The notes: generated by a model from the letters alone, not told the origin. Positions 32,002-41,607 are shown, counted from the first letter of the stretch. The stretch is 45,898 nucleotides of DNA from an uncultured Bacteroidia bacterium (GCA_903918045.1 CAIXCY010000152.1:1-45898), one strand, 5' to 3'. Numbers and translations: made by a program.

Positions 32002-32050
32002 CTTATTTTGTTAAATGCAAAGAGGGCGGAAAACCCCCATTTTGATTTAA

Positions 32051-32058
32051 CAAATTTA
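32051..32058 (-). promoter_or_regulatory. -7 box of the ferritin-like/VIT1 gene
   Basis: Minus-strand TAAATTTG matches TAnnTTTG, giving a leader of about 43 nt. No clear -33 element. Confidence 0.45.
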
Positions 32059-32177
32059 TGATAAAAATCGTTGTTTGGATGGCTGACTCCCTTATACCCA
32101 TTCCAAATTGATGTAGGTGGGTCAAATGGCAAGGTAAAATTAGTTGCATTATTGCAGATGAATTCGAAAGATTCAAA

Positions 32178-33098
32178 TCAGTTTTTTACATCAACAGAAG
32201 CAAAGGTCCTTCTTATCCCTTTCGAATACTTAACTTTAGGATAACCAAAGATTACAAACAATCCCTCACGACTTTTGAATTTAATTCCATACTTCTCCCT
32301 GAGTTTTCTTGCTCTCCCTCCATTTTGAATAAAAGGGTGGATACCTCCGATCATACAAGTTCCCAGACCGAGCGATTCACCTGCAATCATCGCGTAAGTT
32401 GCGGCAATGATTGGGTCTGCAGGATCGGTAAATGGAGAACCATAAAAATAGATTGCAAGCGGAGCATTGTATGTGACATAATCAATCCCTTTTTCCATAC
32501 TCCCGGTATAGATCTGAATGAGTGGTTTTATGAATTCTTTGAACATCTGGTGGTTGGTTTTTCCGAGGAATGGGCGGATTAAAAATAGAAACCAGTCTGA
32601 AACAAACCATTTCATACTTTGAAGGAAAATACAAAAGTCGACAGAGAATTTCCTGACTTTTTCATGGTCTTCAAGAACCAACAGATGGACATCGGATGGC
32701 GGTATACCCATTGGAGCTGTAGAGGCTGCTGTAACAATTTTATCAAGCGTTTCCCGGTCAACTGGCTTGTCGGTAAATTCCCGTATACTTCTTCTTGACT
32801 GAAGTAAATTACATAACTGCATATAGGTTGCTGAGCTCTCTTTATCTGGTAATTTAAATAGATCGTCAACAGATAATTCCCGACCGGATATTTCAATTGC
32901 CTCAGTGGGACAAATGGCCATGCAATGCCCGCAACCAATGCAGCCAATCAAGGGATTGCCGGTTAATGCAACTTTCTTATCAATAATGTGAAAACTGAAA
33001 TCGGTGCAAACCTCAACACATAATCCGCAGCCATTGCATTTGGTTTTGTCGATGCGAATTTCAGCTTCTACTGTTGTTCTGGATGTAGGGATAGCCAT
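32178..33098 (-). CDS. Ferredoxin-nitroreductase fusion protein
   Basis: Flavin-dependent oxidoreductase of 306 residues. The N-terminus carries two 4Fe-4S motifs, CNGCGLCVEVC (residues 20-30) and CIGCGHCMAIC with the typical spaced Cys. The nitroreductase domain (about 95-300) begins LLQSRRSIREFTDKPVDRET, the FMN-binding Arg segment, and ends with IFGYPKVKYSKGIRR. The substrate is unknown; such fusions accept electrons through their own clusters. It is a single gene with a well-formed promoter, divergent from ruvX. The longer-than-usual insert (about 150-205, FLQSMKWFVSDWFLFLIRPF) is hydrophobic and may cover the active site or touch a membrane. Confidence 0.92.
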   Translation of the reverse strand: MAIPTSRTTVEAEIRIDKTKCNGCGLCVEVCTDFSFHIIDKKVALTGNPLIGCIGCGHCMAICPTEAIEISGRELSVDDLFKLPDKESSATYMQLCNLLQSRRSIREFTDKPVDRETLDKIVTAASTAPMGIPPSDVHLLVLEDHEKVRKFSVDFCIFLQSMKWFVSDWFLFLIRPFLGKTNHQMFKEFIKPLIQIYTGSMEKGIDYVTYNAPLAIYFYGSPFTDPADPIIAATYAMIAGESLGLGTCMIGGIHPFIQNGGRARKLREKYGIKFKSREGLFVIFGYPKVKYSKGIRRTFASVDVKN

Positions 33099-33130
33099 AG
33101 CTGATTCACTTTAAAGGTTCATTCTCCTAT

Positions 33131-33162
33131 CAAATATAGCGATAAAAAGTCGAATTTTCAAA
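33131..33162 (-). promoter_or_regulatory. sigma-A promoter of the ferredoxin-nitroreductase gene
   Basis: Minus-strand TTTG (33162-33159) and TATATTTG (33138-33131), 20 bp apart, match the Bacteroidota -33/-7 consensus exactly. The leader is about 25 nt. This is the clearest promoter in the window. Confidence 0.7.
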
Positions 33163-33176
33163 CCGAAAAAATCACT

Positions 33177-33184
33177 TATCTTTG
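33177..33184 (+). promoter_or_regulatory. -7 box of the ruvX-def operon
   Basis: TATCTTTG matches TAnnTTTG and lies 22 bp before the GTG start of ruvX at 33207, so the leader is only about 15 nt. Confidence 0.6.
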
Positions 33185-33206
33185 CAATTCAACATTATAA
33201 ACCATT

Positions 33207-33629
33207 GTGGGAAGGGTATTATCTATTGATTACGGGAAAAAAAGGGTTGGATTGGCAGTGACAGATCCGTTACAAATTATTGCCACAAGGTTGACCACTG
33301 TTTCAGCGGAGGAGATCTGGGGATTTTTGTCTGATTATTTCGCGCGTGAATCGGTAGAACTGGTGCTGATTGGGTATCCGATGCAACTCAATAATCAGCC
33401 TTCCGAGGCGATCAGGTATATCAACCCTTTCCTTAAAAAGTTCCAGCAGATTTATCCCGCTATGCCTATTCAGCAGATGGACGAACGGTTCACCTCCCGG
33501 ATGGCCTTTCAAACGATGATCGATGCCGGAGTAAAAAAGAAGGAGCGACAGAACAAAGAGACTATCGATGGTGTTAGTGCTACAATTATCCTTCAATCGT
33601 ACCTTGAAGGGAAGAAATTTTTAAAGTAA
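33207..33629 (+). CDS. ruvX: RuvX/YqgF-type Holliday-junction resolvase or rRNA nuclease
   Basis: RNase H-fold nuclease of 140 residues. The N-terminal strand SIDYGKKRVGLAVTDP carries catalytic Asp8. The Glu strand is VELVLIGYPM, and the C-terminal motif is QQMDERFTSRMAFQ. Family members process 16S rRNA precursor ends or resolve recombination intermediates. The start is a GTG at 33207; no ATG lies between it and the promoter, and the first residues fit the family. It precedes def by 5 bp, a gene pair common in Bacteroidota. Confidence 0.93.
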   Translation: MGRVLSIDYGKKRVGLAVTDPLQIIATRLTTVSAEEIWGFLSDYFARESVELVLIGYPMQLNNQPSEAIRYINPFLKKFQQIYPAMPIQQMDERFTSRMAFQTMIDAGVKKKERQNKETIDGVSATIILQSYLEGKKFLK

Positions 33630-33634
33630 TAAGC

Positions 33635-34189
33635 ATGATTTATCCGATTACCGTGTATGGAGATCCCGTACTTAGAAAAATAACCACTGATTTAGATGAA
33701 AATTATAAAGGGCTTAAACAACTTGTAGAAGATATGTTTGAGACCATGCATAATGCCGAAGGGGTTGGACTTGCAGCTCCACAAATCGGTCTTACCTGCC
33801 GTATTTTTGTTATCGATCTCTCTGCCCTGGGAGAAGATGAGCCGACGCTTAAAGATTTCAGAAAAGCATTTATTAATCCCCATATCATTGAAGAAACTGG
33901 CGAAAAGGTCTTAATTGAGGAGGGATGCCTCAGTATCCCAGGTTTGCGGGAAGAGGTGTTGAGATACAGTACAGTCCGGATTAAGTATCAGGATACCGAT
34001 TTAAAGGAATACGATGAGATTTTTACCGGCTTTCCTGCCCGCGTAATACAGCACGAATACGATCATCTCGAAGGGGTGATGTTTGTTGATTATTGTTCTC
34101 CACTTAAAAAAAGGATTCTCAAAGGTAAATTGACCGATATAACCAAAGGACAGGTAACCACGAGTTACAGGATTAAGGTTCCAAGGTGA
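33635..34189 (+). CDS. def: Peptide deformylase
   Basis: Removes the formyl group from the N-terminal Met of nascent proteins. All three metal motifs are intact in the 184 residues: GVGLAAPQIG (43-52), EGCLSIPG with metal ligand Cys98, and QHEYDHLEG with His140, catalytic Glu141 and His144. It shares a transcript with ruvX (5-bp gap). The C-terminal tail is slightly longer than in type 1 enzymes. No terminator is visible after it; the following spacer begins with purine-rich repeat DNA. Confidence 0.96.
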   Translation: MIYPITVYGDPVLRKITTDLDENYKGLKQLVEDMFETMHNAEGVGLAAPQIGLTCRIFVIDLSALGEDEPTLKDFRKAFINPHIIEETGEKVLIEEGCLSIPGLREEVLRYSTVRIKYQDTDLKEYDEIFTGFPARVIQHEYDHLEGVMFVDYCSPLKKRILKGKLTDITKGQVTTSYRIKVPR

Positions 34190-34195
34190 CGTATT

Positions 34196-34310
34196 AAGAG
34201 GCGAATGGGCGAGGGGCGAAAGGGAGAAGAGGCGAAGGGGTGAAAGGGAGTCAGCTAATGTGCTAATTCGGCAATGCGGCAATTTGAAAATTCATCAACT
34301 GGGAGGTAAT
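34196..34310. repeat. Purine-rich GGCGAA intergenic repeat
   Basis: Within 34196-34260 units of the type GAGGCGAA, GGGGCGAAAGGGAG and GAGGCGAAGGGG follow one another, then the words AATTCGGCAATGCGGCAATTTG. Similar purine-rich words follow mutS2 (from 9385) and, on the other strand, occupy 30838-30898. It looks like a dispersed intergenic repeat, with no coding potential. Confidence 0.5.
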
Positions 34311-34368
34311 CAGACCTTAAAGGGGTGGTGTGATTATAAAAAAGCAAATAAATTTTCAGGGTTTGTTT

Positions 34369-34376
34369 TAATTTTG
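34369..34376 (+). promoter_or_regulatory. Possible -7 box of hydE
   Basis: TAATTTTG matches TAnnTTTG, with about 90 nt of leader to the ATG at 34472. No strong -33 element. Confidence 0.35.
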
Positions 34377-34471
34377 TATTTTTCACTTTGGATATTGCAT
34401 TGATCACCATTTTCTGCAAATTATTTCTAACCTCTGATTTGTGCTATTCAATTTATTATTAATTTTTAATA

Positions 34472-35557
34472 ATGAGCAATATCGATGAAATAATAGCCCA
34501 ATCTTCCTTTTCCCTGTCCGATCTGGAACAGCTTCTTCGATGCGAAGGTGAGGACATGCTTCGCCTCCTGGAACACGGGGGAAGAATCAAAAATCTTTAT
34601 TCAGGAAATAAAGTTTATTTCAGAGGGCTCATTGAATTCTCGAATATTTGCCAAAAAGATTGTTTTTATTGCGGAATAAGACACTCCAATCGTTCCGTTC
34701 AACGGTATAACCTTACTGATCAGGAGATATTGGAAGCGGCCCGTTTTGCCGATGAATGCAATTTTGGATCGATCGTATTACAATCGGGTGAAAACAGTTC
34801 ACCAGCCTCTGCCGACCGGATCTCAAAACTTGTCGAGCAGATTAAACATCAAAGCAAAGGACGTCTTGGTATTACACTCTCCGTTGGTGAGCAGCCGGAA
34901 CCGGTTTACCGGCAGTGGTTCGAGGCGGGCGCCCACCGATATCTGTTGCGCATCGAAACCACAAATCAAACCCTTTTTCGCAAAATTCATCCTCAGAATC
35001 TTTTACACGATTTTAACCGTCGTCTCGATTGCCTCCATGCACTTCGGGCCATTGGGTACCAAACCGGTACAGGTGTTATGATCGGGCTCCCTTTCCAGAC
35101 GATGGGTGATCTGGCACAGGACCTGCTCTTTTTTCAGCAGTTCGGTATTGATATGGTAGGGATGGGACCCTACCTCGAACACTCCCAAACGCCGCTTTAT
35201 AAATTTCGGAATGAACTCCTGCCAATTCAAAAAAGATTCGAACTCTCGTTAAAGATGATCGCCACCCTGCGGATACTGATGAAAGATATCAATATTGCTG
35301 CGGCAACAGCACTTCAGGCGATCGATCCGATGGGTCGGGAAAAGGGGATCAAGGTGGGTGCCAATATTATCATGCCCAATATCACTCCGGGACTTTATCG
35401 GAATGATTACCTTCTCTATGAAAATAAACCTTGCATCGATGAGGAACCTTCACAGTGCAAAGGATGTCTCGATGCACGCATAGCAATGGCAGACGGGGAG
35501 ATTGGCTATGGTGAATGGGGGGACTCCCTTCATTTTAAAACGAGAACAAAGACGTAG
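34472..35557 (+). CDS. hydE: [FeFe]-hydrogenase maturase HydE (radical SAM)
   Basis: Radical SAM enzyme of 361 residues that helps build the H-cluster of [FeFe]-hydrogenases. The CX3CX2C cluster motif is Cys60, Cys64 and Cys67 (CQKDCFYC). A second, C-terminal CX7CX2C motif (Cys321, Cys329, Cys332) matches the extra cluster known in Thermotoga HydE. Barrel segments such as TGVMIGLPFQT and ATALQAIDPMGREKG support the call. The partners hydF and hydG and a hydrogenase are not within the window on either side. HydE-like proteins can also serve other pathways, but both cluster motifs speak for a true HydE. It implies an anaerobic or fermentative organism. Confidence 0.9.
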   Translation: MSNIDEIIAQSSFSLSDLEQLLRCEGEDMLRLLEHGGRIKNLYSGNKVYFRGLIEFSNICQKDCFYCGIRHSNRSVQRYNLTDQEILEAARFADECNFGSIVLQSGENSSPASADRISKLVEQIKHQSKGRLGITLSVGEQPEPVYRQWFEAGAHRYLLRIETTNQTLFRKIHPQNLLHDFNRRLDCLHALRAIGYQTGTGVMIGLPFQTMGDLAQDLLFFQQFGIDMVGMGPYLEHSQTPLYKFRNELLPIQKRFELSLKMIATLRILMKDINIAAATALQAIDPMGREKGIKVGANIIMPNITPGLYRNDYLLYENKPCIDEEPSQCKGCLDARIAMADGEIGYGEWGDSLHFKTRTKT

Positions 35558-35726
35558 TCCCGAAGCCTGTTTACTTACCTTTTCACCCTTATAAGATGAC
35601 ATAAAATCTGATTTTTTTCATGTTTTTAGATAAATTGAAGCGCCAATAACTTCAATAAGAATGATTATATTTATAAGAAATTAAGATCTCCTTTTTATTC
35701 AATTATTTATCCTAAAAACATTGATT

Positions 35727-36620
35727 ATGGAAGCGCTTCTCCCTATTGTCGCAGTAGTAATAGTCCTTTTCTTTTTTGCAGGAATACGGATTGTCAGACC
35801 AACTCATCGGGCGTTGGTTGAACGGTTTGGTAAATATCACCGCTTTGCAGGCTACGGTTTTAACTGGATTATCCCGGGTATCGATATTATGTACAAAATC
35901 AATATCACCGAGCAGATGATTAATGCAGAACCTCAGGAGATTATAACAAACGATAATCTGAATGCAAAGGTGGATGCCCAGGTTTATTTTAAGATCAAAT
36001 CGGATGAGCTAAGTGTGAAGAATTCACAATACAATGTCAACAGTATCGAATATCAGATTGTCAATCTTGCGCGTACCACTTTAAGGAATATTATTGGCAC
36101 CATGACTCTTAAATCGGCAAACAGTGAACGCGGGAAAATCAATAAGGAGCTTCATGGAACTCTTTTGGAGGAGACCATGAACTGGGGAATTGAAATTGTC
36201 CGAACCGAACTTAAAGAGATCGATCCGCCGAAAGATGTTCAGGAGACCATGAATAAGATCGTCAAAGCAGAAAATGAGAAAATCGCAGCGATAGACTTCG
36301 CAACCGCCACCGAAACAAAGGCTGATGGGGAAAAACGTGCAGAGATCCGTCGTGCGGAAGGGATCAAGCAGGGTGCGATTCTTCGGGCAGAGGGTGAAGC
36401 GCAGGCTATTCAGCTGGTGAATGAGGCTGCTGAGAAATATTTTGTAGGAAATGCCCAGTTATTACGTAGAATTCAGGCCATGGAGACATCACTGAAGGAT
36501 AATTCGAAAATCGTCGTTCCTACAGGTTCCGACCTCGTTAATGTGATGGGGGAAATGGGAGGTGTTCTTCCAATCAATACAAAGAAAGATAACAGTTCAG
36601 CAGGCATCCTGAAAACTTAG
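35727..36620 (+). CDS. SPFH/Band 7 (stomatin-like) membrane protein
   Basis: Membrane-anchored scaffold protein of 297 residues. An N-terminal transmembrane helix (about 3-22) is followed by the Band 7 domain (RIVRPTHRALVERFGKYHRF; ANSERGKINKELHGTLLEET) and a helical tail with Ala/Glu-rich repeats (RAEGIKQGAILRAEGEAQAI). The first in-frame codon of the longest frame, TTG at 35721, is less likely than the ATG at 35727 (MEALLPIV). Stomatin-like proteins often go with an NfeD partner; none is adjacent here. Convergent with comEC, closed by a bidirectional hairpin. Confidence 0.93.
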   Translation: MEALLPIVAVVIVLFFFAGIRIVRPTHRALVERFGKYHRFAGYGFNWIIPGIDIMYKINITEQMINAEPQEIITNDNLNAKVDAQVYFKIKSDELSVKNSQYNVNSIEYQIVNLARTTLRNIIGTMTLKSANSERGKINKELHGTLLEETMNWGIEIVRTELKEIDPPKDVQETMNKIVKAENEKIAAIDFATATETKADGEKRAEIRRAEGIKQGAILRAEGEAQAIQLVNEAAEKYFVGNAQLLRRIQAMETSLKDNSKIVVPTGSDLVNVMGEMGGVLPINTKKDNSSAGILKT

Positions 36621-36636
36621 GTCAACCGTTGTAAGC

Positions 36637-36670
36637 GGCTGCATCAAAAGTAAAGAATGTTGATACAGCC
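36637..36670. terminator. Bidirectional hairpin between Band 7 gene and comEC
   Basis: GGCTGCATCAA (36637-36647) pairs with TTGATACAGCC (36660-36670), with one mismatch that is a G-U pair in one RNA strand. The T-rich sequence TCTTTATT follows on the right. It lies between two convergent genes. Confidence 0.65.
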
Positions 36671-36673
36671 TCT

Positions 36674-38794
36674 TTATTCCGAGCTGAAATATCCGCATCG
36701 TTGGATTTTACTTGAATGGTTAGCTCCAGCTTTTAAAGCGATTCGGACTGCTCCCCCTGTGGTGGCATTAAAATATTTTGGCTCGTTTGAAGCAAAGAGC
36801 GGATAGTCACTGTTTTCAAAACCATTCCCGGATGTTCTGTTCTCAACAAGAACGGCATCCGGGAATTTTTCTTTGAATAACGGTAATTCAGCCTTGTTTT
36901 TTCCCGACAGGATGACCAGATCAGAATGAGGGAGGTAATTCAAATCGGAACTATTCCTTTTTCTCTCAACTGGAAGGTATATTGCTATACCCTTAAAATT
37001 CACGAAGTTTTGGTTATGGGCAAATGAGCCGAAAACTACAAGGGCAGAATCGGTCAGACAGATTATTTTCGATCGGTGGATACCTCTGAAACCTTCGTAC
37101 GGCTTGGTATAAGGCTTAAGCTTTTCAACAGTAACGTTTTTATCTGAAGTAAGCCAGATTGTCTCTCTTCCGTGGGTAAACGCAACAAGTAATTTTCCCG
37201 GAAGATTAAAAACTACAATCTCCCGCTGTGCCAGTTTTTTATAAGTATTTAAATTGCTTAATAACAATAGGATGATTACTGAAATCAACGATCCGAATAG
37301 TGCTATTCTGATTTTGTAAAGAAGAAAAACTGTAAGAAGAACAGCAAAGATCACAATCAGAAATAAAGTGAAGTCAGATGGATAGATCCCTTCAATTACA
37401 GAATAGGGTAGCTTTTCGACAAAACGAACGGAGAAAAGCATTCCCTGGCCTGCCCATTCAAGAACCTTAGTCATTATTACTCCCCAAAAGGGAACTATCG
37501 GTGCAACCGCAAACACGATACAAGAAAGGTAGAGAATTACAGTGACCAATGGGATGACCATCAGATTTGCCAACAGAAACCACGTTGGGAACTGGTGAAA
37601 ATAATGCAACAGAAATGGGATTGTCCCGATCTGGGCAGCCAGAGAAACGGTAATCATTATCCAGATCTGATCAGGAACCCAGTATTTAAAATACCGCAAT
37701 CTATATAAAAAAGGGTGGAAATAAACAATTGAAAATACCGCAGCATAGGAGAGCTGAAACCCTACATCATAAACCAGGGAGGGATTAAAACAGAGCAAGA
37801 CAAATGCCGAAGCAGCCAGTGAGTTGTAAATATTGGCATTCCGGCTCAGTGTTTTGCCGATCAGGATAAAAGTGAACATCGCTGCTGCCCGAAGCACGGA
37901 AGCGGACAGACCGGTAACAAAGGCATAACCCCAGACTCCGGCAAGAATAAGTAGCGTTTGGATAATGATTCCCCATTTTTTACGGTTCAGGAATCGCAGG
38001 AAAAATTCGAGAACTACAAAGATGATGGCAACGTTCATCCCCGAGACTGCCAATACATGGGTCACTCCCGTTTTTGAGAAACTTTGGGTGATTTCAGGTT
38101 CAAGTTCTTCCCGTGCACCAAGGCTAACGGATGAAACCAGATGTAAAATTTCACCTTTAAGCCCACAATCCTCAATGATTTTAATTAACCGGTCACGGAC
38201 AATCAGCGATTCTTCTGCCAGATTAGGCCTCTTTTGTCCGGCTAAAAAATGGTAATCTTTATGCTTGATAAAAATCCGGTGGCCGATCTGATTCCGGATT
38301 GCATAGGCCTGGTAGTCGAACTCAAACGGGTTTCCTGTTTTTCGAAGCTGATCCGGTCTTCCACGAAACCACACCACAAATCCTGGCTCTACAAGGGACA
38401 GGGAATCTGATTTTTCGAAATAGGCAAGCACCTTGATTTTTGGTTCGAGCAGCCGGATCACAGCCCGGTATGACTTCTCTTTTTCTATCGGATATTCATC
38501 GACCACAGCAAAATATCCCTTTTCGGGCAGAGGTTGCGGAACATAACGGAGATCAGTAGCAATAAAGAGACCCAAAAAAAGAAAAACAGGAATAAGGATA
38601 ATCCCAAATAGTGATTCCCTCTTGAAGGTTACGGTGATAAAATAGGGAAGGAGTAGGAAAAATGTAATAGATAATCCCAGAAACAACCATTTAAATTCAG
38701 GCCTGAACAGATCGCCTAAAACAATTCCTGCAATAAAAGGGACAAGAAGCCTGACAAATGGTGCGGTATGCAGCCTGTCGCTGAGATCGCTCAT
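36674..38794 (-). CDS. comEC: ComEC/Rec2-family membrane protein
   Basis: Inner-membrane DNA-uptake channel homologue of 706 residues. Hydrophobic helices near the N-terminus and a soluble DUF4131-like domain (about 90-200) lead to the competence helices (about 235-500), with TGVTHVLAVSGMNVAIIFVV and TGLSASVLRAAAMFTFILIG, both family signatures. The C-terminal 190 residues are soluble, but I see no metallo-beta-lactamase HxHxDH motif, as is usual for shorter Bacteroidota members. It is a single gene; a role in natural transformation is inferred from the family. Confidence 0.92.
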   Translation of the reverse strand: MSDLSDRLHTAPFVRLLVPFIAGIVLGDLFRPEFKWLFLGLSITFFLLLPYFITVTFKRESLFGIILIPVFLFLGLFIATDLRYVPQPLPEKGYFAVVDEYPIEKEKSYRAVIRLLEPKIKVLAYFEKSDSLSLVEPGFVVWFRGRPDQLRKTGNPFEFDYQAYAIRNQIGHRIFIKHKDYHFLAGQKRPNLAEESLIVRDRLIKIIEDCGLKGEILHLVSSVSLGAREELEPEITQSFSKTGVTHVLAVSGMNVAIIFVVLEFFLRFLNRKKWGIIIQTLLILAGVWGYAFVTGLSASVLRAAAMFTFILIGKTLSRNANIYNSLAASAFVLLCFNPSLVYDVGFQLSYAAVFSIVYFHPFLYRLRYFKYWVPDQIWIMITVSLAAQIGTIPFLLHYFHQFPTWFLLANLMVIPLVTVILYLSCIVFAVAPIVPFWGVIMTKVLEWAGQGMLFSVRFVEKLPYSVIEGIYPSDFTLFLIVIFAVLLTVFLLYKIRIALFGSLISVIILLLLSNLNTYKKLAQREIVVFNLPGKLLVAFTHGRETIWLTSDKNVTVEKLKPYTKPYEGFRGIHRSKIICLTDSALVVFGSFAHNQNFVNFKGIAIYLPVERKRNSSDLNYLPHSDLVILSGKNKAELPLFKEKFPDAVLVENRTSGNGFENSDYPLFASNEPKYFNATTGGAVRIALKAGANHSSKIQRCGYFSSE

Positions 38795-38886
38795 CCAGAG
38801 ATTTAAATTATTAATTAAAGTTACATAAATTATCCCTTTCAGTTGCTAATTTTCAAACCATTTACCAACTGATTTGTTCTACAGAT

Positions 38887-40902
38887 ATGAACAAACAAAA
38901 CAGATTATCCCGGGCAAACAGCCCCTATCTTAAGCAACATGCGGATAATCCCGTTGACTGGTATGAATGGGGTGAAGAGGCGCTCGCAAAAGCGAAGGAA
39001 AAGAATAAACCACTGATCATTAGTGTTGGCTATGCGGCATGTCATTGGTGCCATGTAATGGCTCATGAATCGTTTTCTGATGAGTCGATTGCCGAATTTA
39101 TGAATGAACATTTTGTATGCATAAAAATTGACAGGGAGGAGCGTCCCGATATCGACCGTATTTATATGGATGCCGCCCAGCTCTTGTCCGGCAGGGGAGG
39201 ATGGCCTCTGAATGCATTTGCACTTCCTGATGGCCGGCCATTTCATGCCGGGACCTATTTCCCTCCTGAGCAATGGACTGACGCTTTAAGCCAGCTCAGC
39301 CATCTTTATCAAACCAGCTATCCCCGGATTTTGCAGGCTGCCGAAGCGCTTACCCAGGGTATTCGTGCCAATGCATTGCCTGAAATTGTTAATCCTTTGC
39401 CATTCACAAGGGAGGAATATGTGGAGTCGTTTGCAAATCTGATTCAGACAATCGATTTTAAGTTAGGAGGGTATAATGGAGCCCCAAAATTTATGCTGCC
39501 CATTGGTTTTGAATTTCTGCTTCATTATCACTACCTGACGGGTGATCAGCAGGCGCTTGATGCCGTAACCATCAGCTTGGATGCAATGGCAAGGGGTGGA
39601 ATTTACGATCAGATTGGCGGAGGCTTCTCGCGCTATTCAACCGACCAGTTCTGGAAGGTCCCCCACTTCGAGAAGATGCTTTACGACAATGGACAGTTAA
39701 TTTCGCTTTATGCCCATGCTTATCAGGTCACTAAAAGATCCCGGTATGCTGAAGTTGTTGAGCAAACCATTGCTTTTGCTGAAAGGGAACTTCGCCACCC
39801 CGAAGGTGGGTTTTATGCTTCGATAGATGCCGACAGCGAATATGAGGAGGGGAAGTTTTATGTCTGGACAAGGCAGGAATTGGAATCTGTTTTGGATCCC
39901 GCAGATGCAGCCCTTATGCTGGAATTTTATCTAATGACCACGCGGGGGAATTGGGAGGATGGGAAAAACATTCTGCATTATAGTTCAGACAAAGAGTATT
40001 TTGCTGTAAAAAGTGGGATTTCCGTAAAGGATTTCAATCGAATATTGGAGCGTTCAAACAAGAAATTGCTTGAAGAAAGGAATCTGCGAATCCGTCCTGC
40101 CACCGACGACAAAATTCTGACTTGCTGGAATGCGCTGATGCTATCGGGTTATTTGAATGCCTTTAAAGCACTTGGGAAAGCAGATTATCTCGAACAGGCG
40201 CTTAAAACTGCCCGGTTCCTTGAGAAATATATGATCTCCAAAGATAGATTGCTTTACCGTGTTTTCAAGGATGGGAAAGTTAGTATTGAAGGTTTCCTTG
40301 ATGATTACACCTTGCTTGCAGAAGCATTTGTTACTCTTTACGAGGTTACGTTTGATATCCACTGGCTAAACCTGAGCCAGCACCTTACTGCCCAAATATG
40401 GAACCATTTCCGGGATGCTGAACATAACCTGTTTTTTTATACTTCAGACTTGTCCGAGCCATTGATTGCACGAAAACACGAAACGTCGGACAATGTAATT
40501 CCAGCATCGAACTCTGTATTGGCCCATCTCCTGTCTGAATTTGGAATAATAACAGGGAATACTGAATATACCGACATGGCAGTCCGAATGGCTCAGAATT
40601 TCAGAACTGAGATTATTCAGCATGGTCCCTATTATGCCAATTGGGCGATGCTGGTTGGGAAACTTACCCATCCTGATTTTGAAATTGCAATTTTAGGGGA
40701 GAATGCGTTGGCAGTTAGTCATGAAATTCAGAGCCATTATCTGCCAACAGCCACTTTTGCAGGTGGATTAACGGAGAATCTTCCCGTTTTGATGAACCGG
40801 CTAATGGAAAATCAAACGGTTATTTATGTTTGTCAGGACAAGGTGTGTAACCTTCCGGTGAGCACTGTTGATGAAGTATTAACCCTGATTTTACAACCCT
40901 GA
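38887..40902 (+). CDS. Thioredoxin-domain protein of the DUF255/YyaL family
   Basis: Protein of 671 residues. The N-terminal DUF255 thioredoxin-like domain (about 1-165) starts [20 protein letters not shown] and carries the CHWCH motif ([14 protein letters not shown]). The C-terminal part (about 170-660) is an (alpha/alpha)6 barrel of the six-hairpin glycosidase type ([33 protein letters not shown]). The molecular function of the family is unsettled; eukaryotic relatives are spermatogenesis-associated protein 20. No signal peptide is seen. It stands alone and is closed by a strong hairpin. Confidence 0.93.
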   Translation: MNKQNRLSRANSPYLKQHADNPVDWYEWGEEALAKAKEKNKPLIISVGYAACHWCHVMAHESFSDESIAEFMNEHFVCIKIDREERPDIDRIYMDAAQLLSGRGGWPLNAFALPDGRPFHAGTYFPPEQWTDALSQLSHLYQTSYPRILQAAEALTQGIRANALPEIVNPLPFTREEYVESFANLIQTIDFKLGGYNGAPKFMLPIGFEFLLHYHYLTGDQQALDAVTISLDAMARGGIYDQIGGGFSRYSTDQFWKVPHFEKMLYDNGQLISLYAHAYQVTKRSRYAEVVEQTIAFAERELRHPEGGFYASIDADSEYEEGKFYVWTRQELESVLDPADAALMLEFYLMTTRGNWEDGKNILHYSSDKEYFAVKSGISVKDFNRILERSNKKLLEERNLRIRPATDDKILTCWNALMLSGYLNAFKALGKADYLEQALKTARFLEKYMISKDRLLYRVFKDGKVSIEGFLDDYTLLAEAFVTLYEVTFDIHWLNLSQHLTAQIWNHFRDAEHNLFFYTSDLSEPLIARKHETSDNVIPASNSVLAHLLSEFGIITGNTEYTDMAVRMAQNFRTEIIQHGPYYANWAMLVGKLTHPDFEIAILGENALAVSHEIQSHYLPTATFAGGLTENLPVLMNRLMENQTVIYVCQDKVCNLPVSTVDEVLTLILQP

Positions 40903-40922
40903 TTGATCAACAAAAAATCATG

Positions 40923-40966
40923 CAAAGAGACCACCCTTGATCATATTGAAAAGTGTGGTCTCTTTG
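40923..40966. terminator. Hairpin terminator after the DUF255 gene
   Basis: Perfect 12-bp arms, CAAAGAGACCAC (40923-40934) and GTGGTCTCTTTG (40955-40966), enclose a 20-nt loop. It lies between the convergent DUF255 and FMN reductase genes. Confidence 0.78.
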
Positions 40967-41004
40967 GAAATATATAAATCATCTTTACCTATTCCGCGTA
41001 AAGA

Positions 41005-41568
41005 TCAATTTGGATTTACGAGTAAGCTATCTTCCAGAATTTTCGTTTTTACGGATTGTGTCTTATTTTGCAATTCAAGTTTAAGCTTCTCATTTACAAT
41101 TCCTTTTGAAGGATCAAAATTTTCGTAGAAATTAGGTAAGACAAATGTTTCGTGTATTTCTCCTCCAAAATATGGGAATGTTCCTTTCGCTGCTTCCAGA
41201 ACTGTTGCTCCACCTCTTCCGCCCGGTGACGTTGACATCAGAAGTATCGGTTTATTACCAAAAGCTTTTCGGTTTTGAATACGTGATACCCAGTCGAAGA
41301 TATTTTTAAATGCGACGGAATAAGATCCATTATGCTCGGCAAGTGAAATGATGAGCAAATCACTTTCATCAATTTTCTGGGCAAAATCCAAGGCCATCGG
41401 ATGGATTCCGTCCACCGCCGCTCTGTCAGAGCTGAACAACGGCATTTCAAAATCATTCAAATCCAATAGCTCTACGGTATCTCCTTTAAACAAGGTTGTG
41501 GTGTAAGCCACTAAATCTTTATTGATCGATTTGGAACTGTTGCTACCTGCAAATGCTAATATTTTCAT
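41005..41568 (-). CDS. NAD(P)H-dependent FMN reductase
   Basis: Flavodoxin-like oxidoreductase of 187 residues. The N-terminal FMN-binding loop is MKILAFAGSNSSKSINKDL, and the second loop is STSPGGRGGATVLEAA. The middle segment SLAEHNGSYSVAFKNIFDWV is typical of the NADPH-dependent FMN reductase/azoreductase group. Likely role: quinone, azo or flavin reduction in the cytoplasm. It is divergent from an HxlR-family regulator, a pairing that usually means the regulator senses a reactive electrophile or quinone and controls the reductase. The promoter and operator in the shared spacer support this. Confidence 0.92.
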   Translation of the reverse strand: MKILAFAGSNSSKSINKDLVAYTTTLFKGDTVELLDLNDFEMPLFSSDRAAVDGIHPMALDFAQKIDESDLLIISLAEHNGSYSVAFKNIFDWVSRIQNRKAFGNKPILLMSTSPGGRGGATVLEAAKGTFPYFGGEIHETFVLPNFYENFDPSKGIVNEKLKLELQNKTQSVKTKILEDSLLVNPN

Positions 41569-41597
41569 TTTTCTTAATTGTAAAATTTATAATGTGA

Positions 41598-41605
41598 CAA
41601 AAATA
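41598..41605 (-). promoter_or_regulatory. -7 box of the FMN reductase gene
   Basis: Minus-strand TATTTTTG matches TAnnTTTG. The palindrome GTAACTAGTTAC (41626-41637) lies 20 bp upstream, over the expected -33 position. Confidence 0.58.
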
Positions 41606-41607
41606 AC

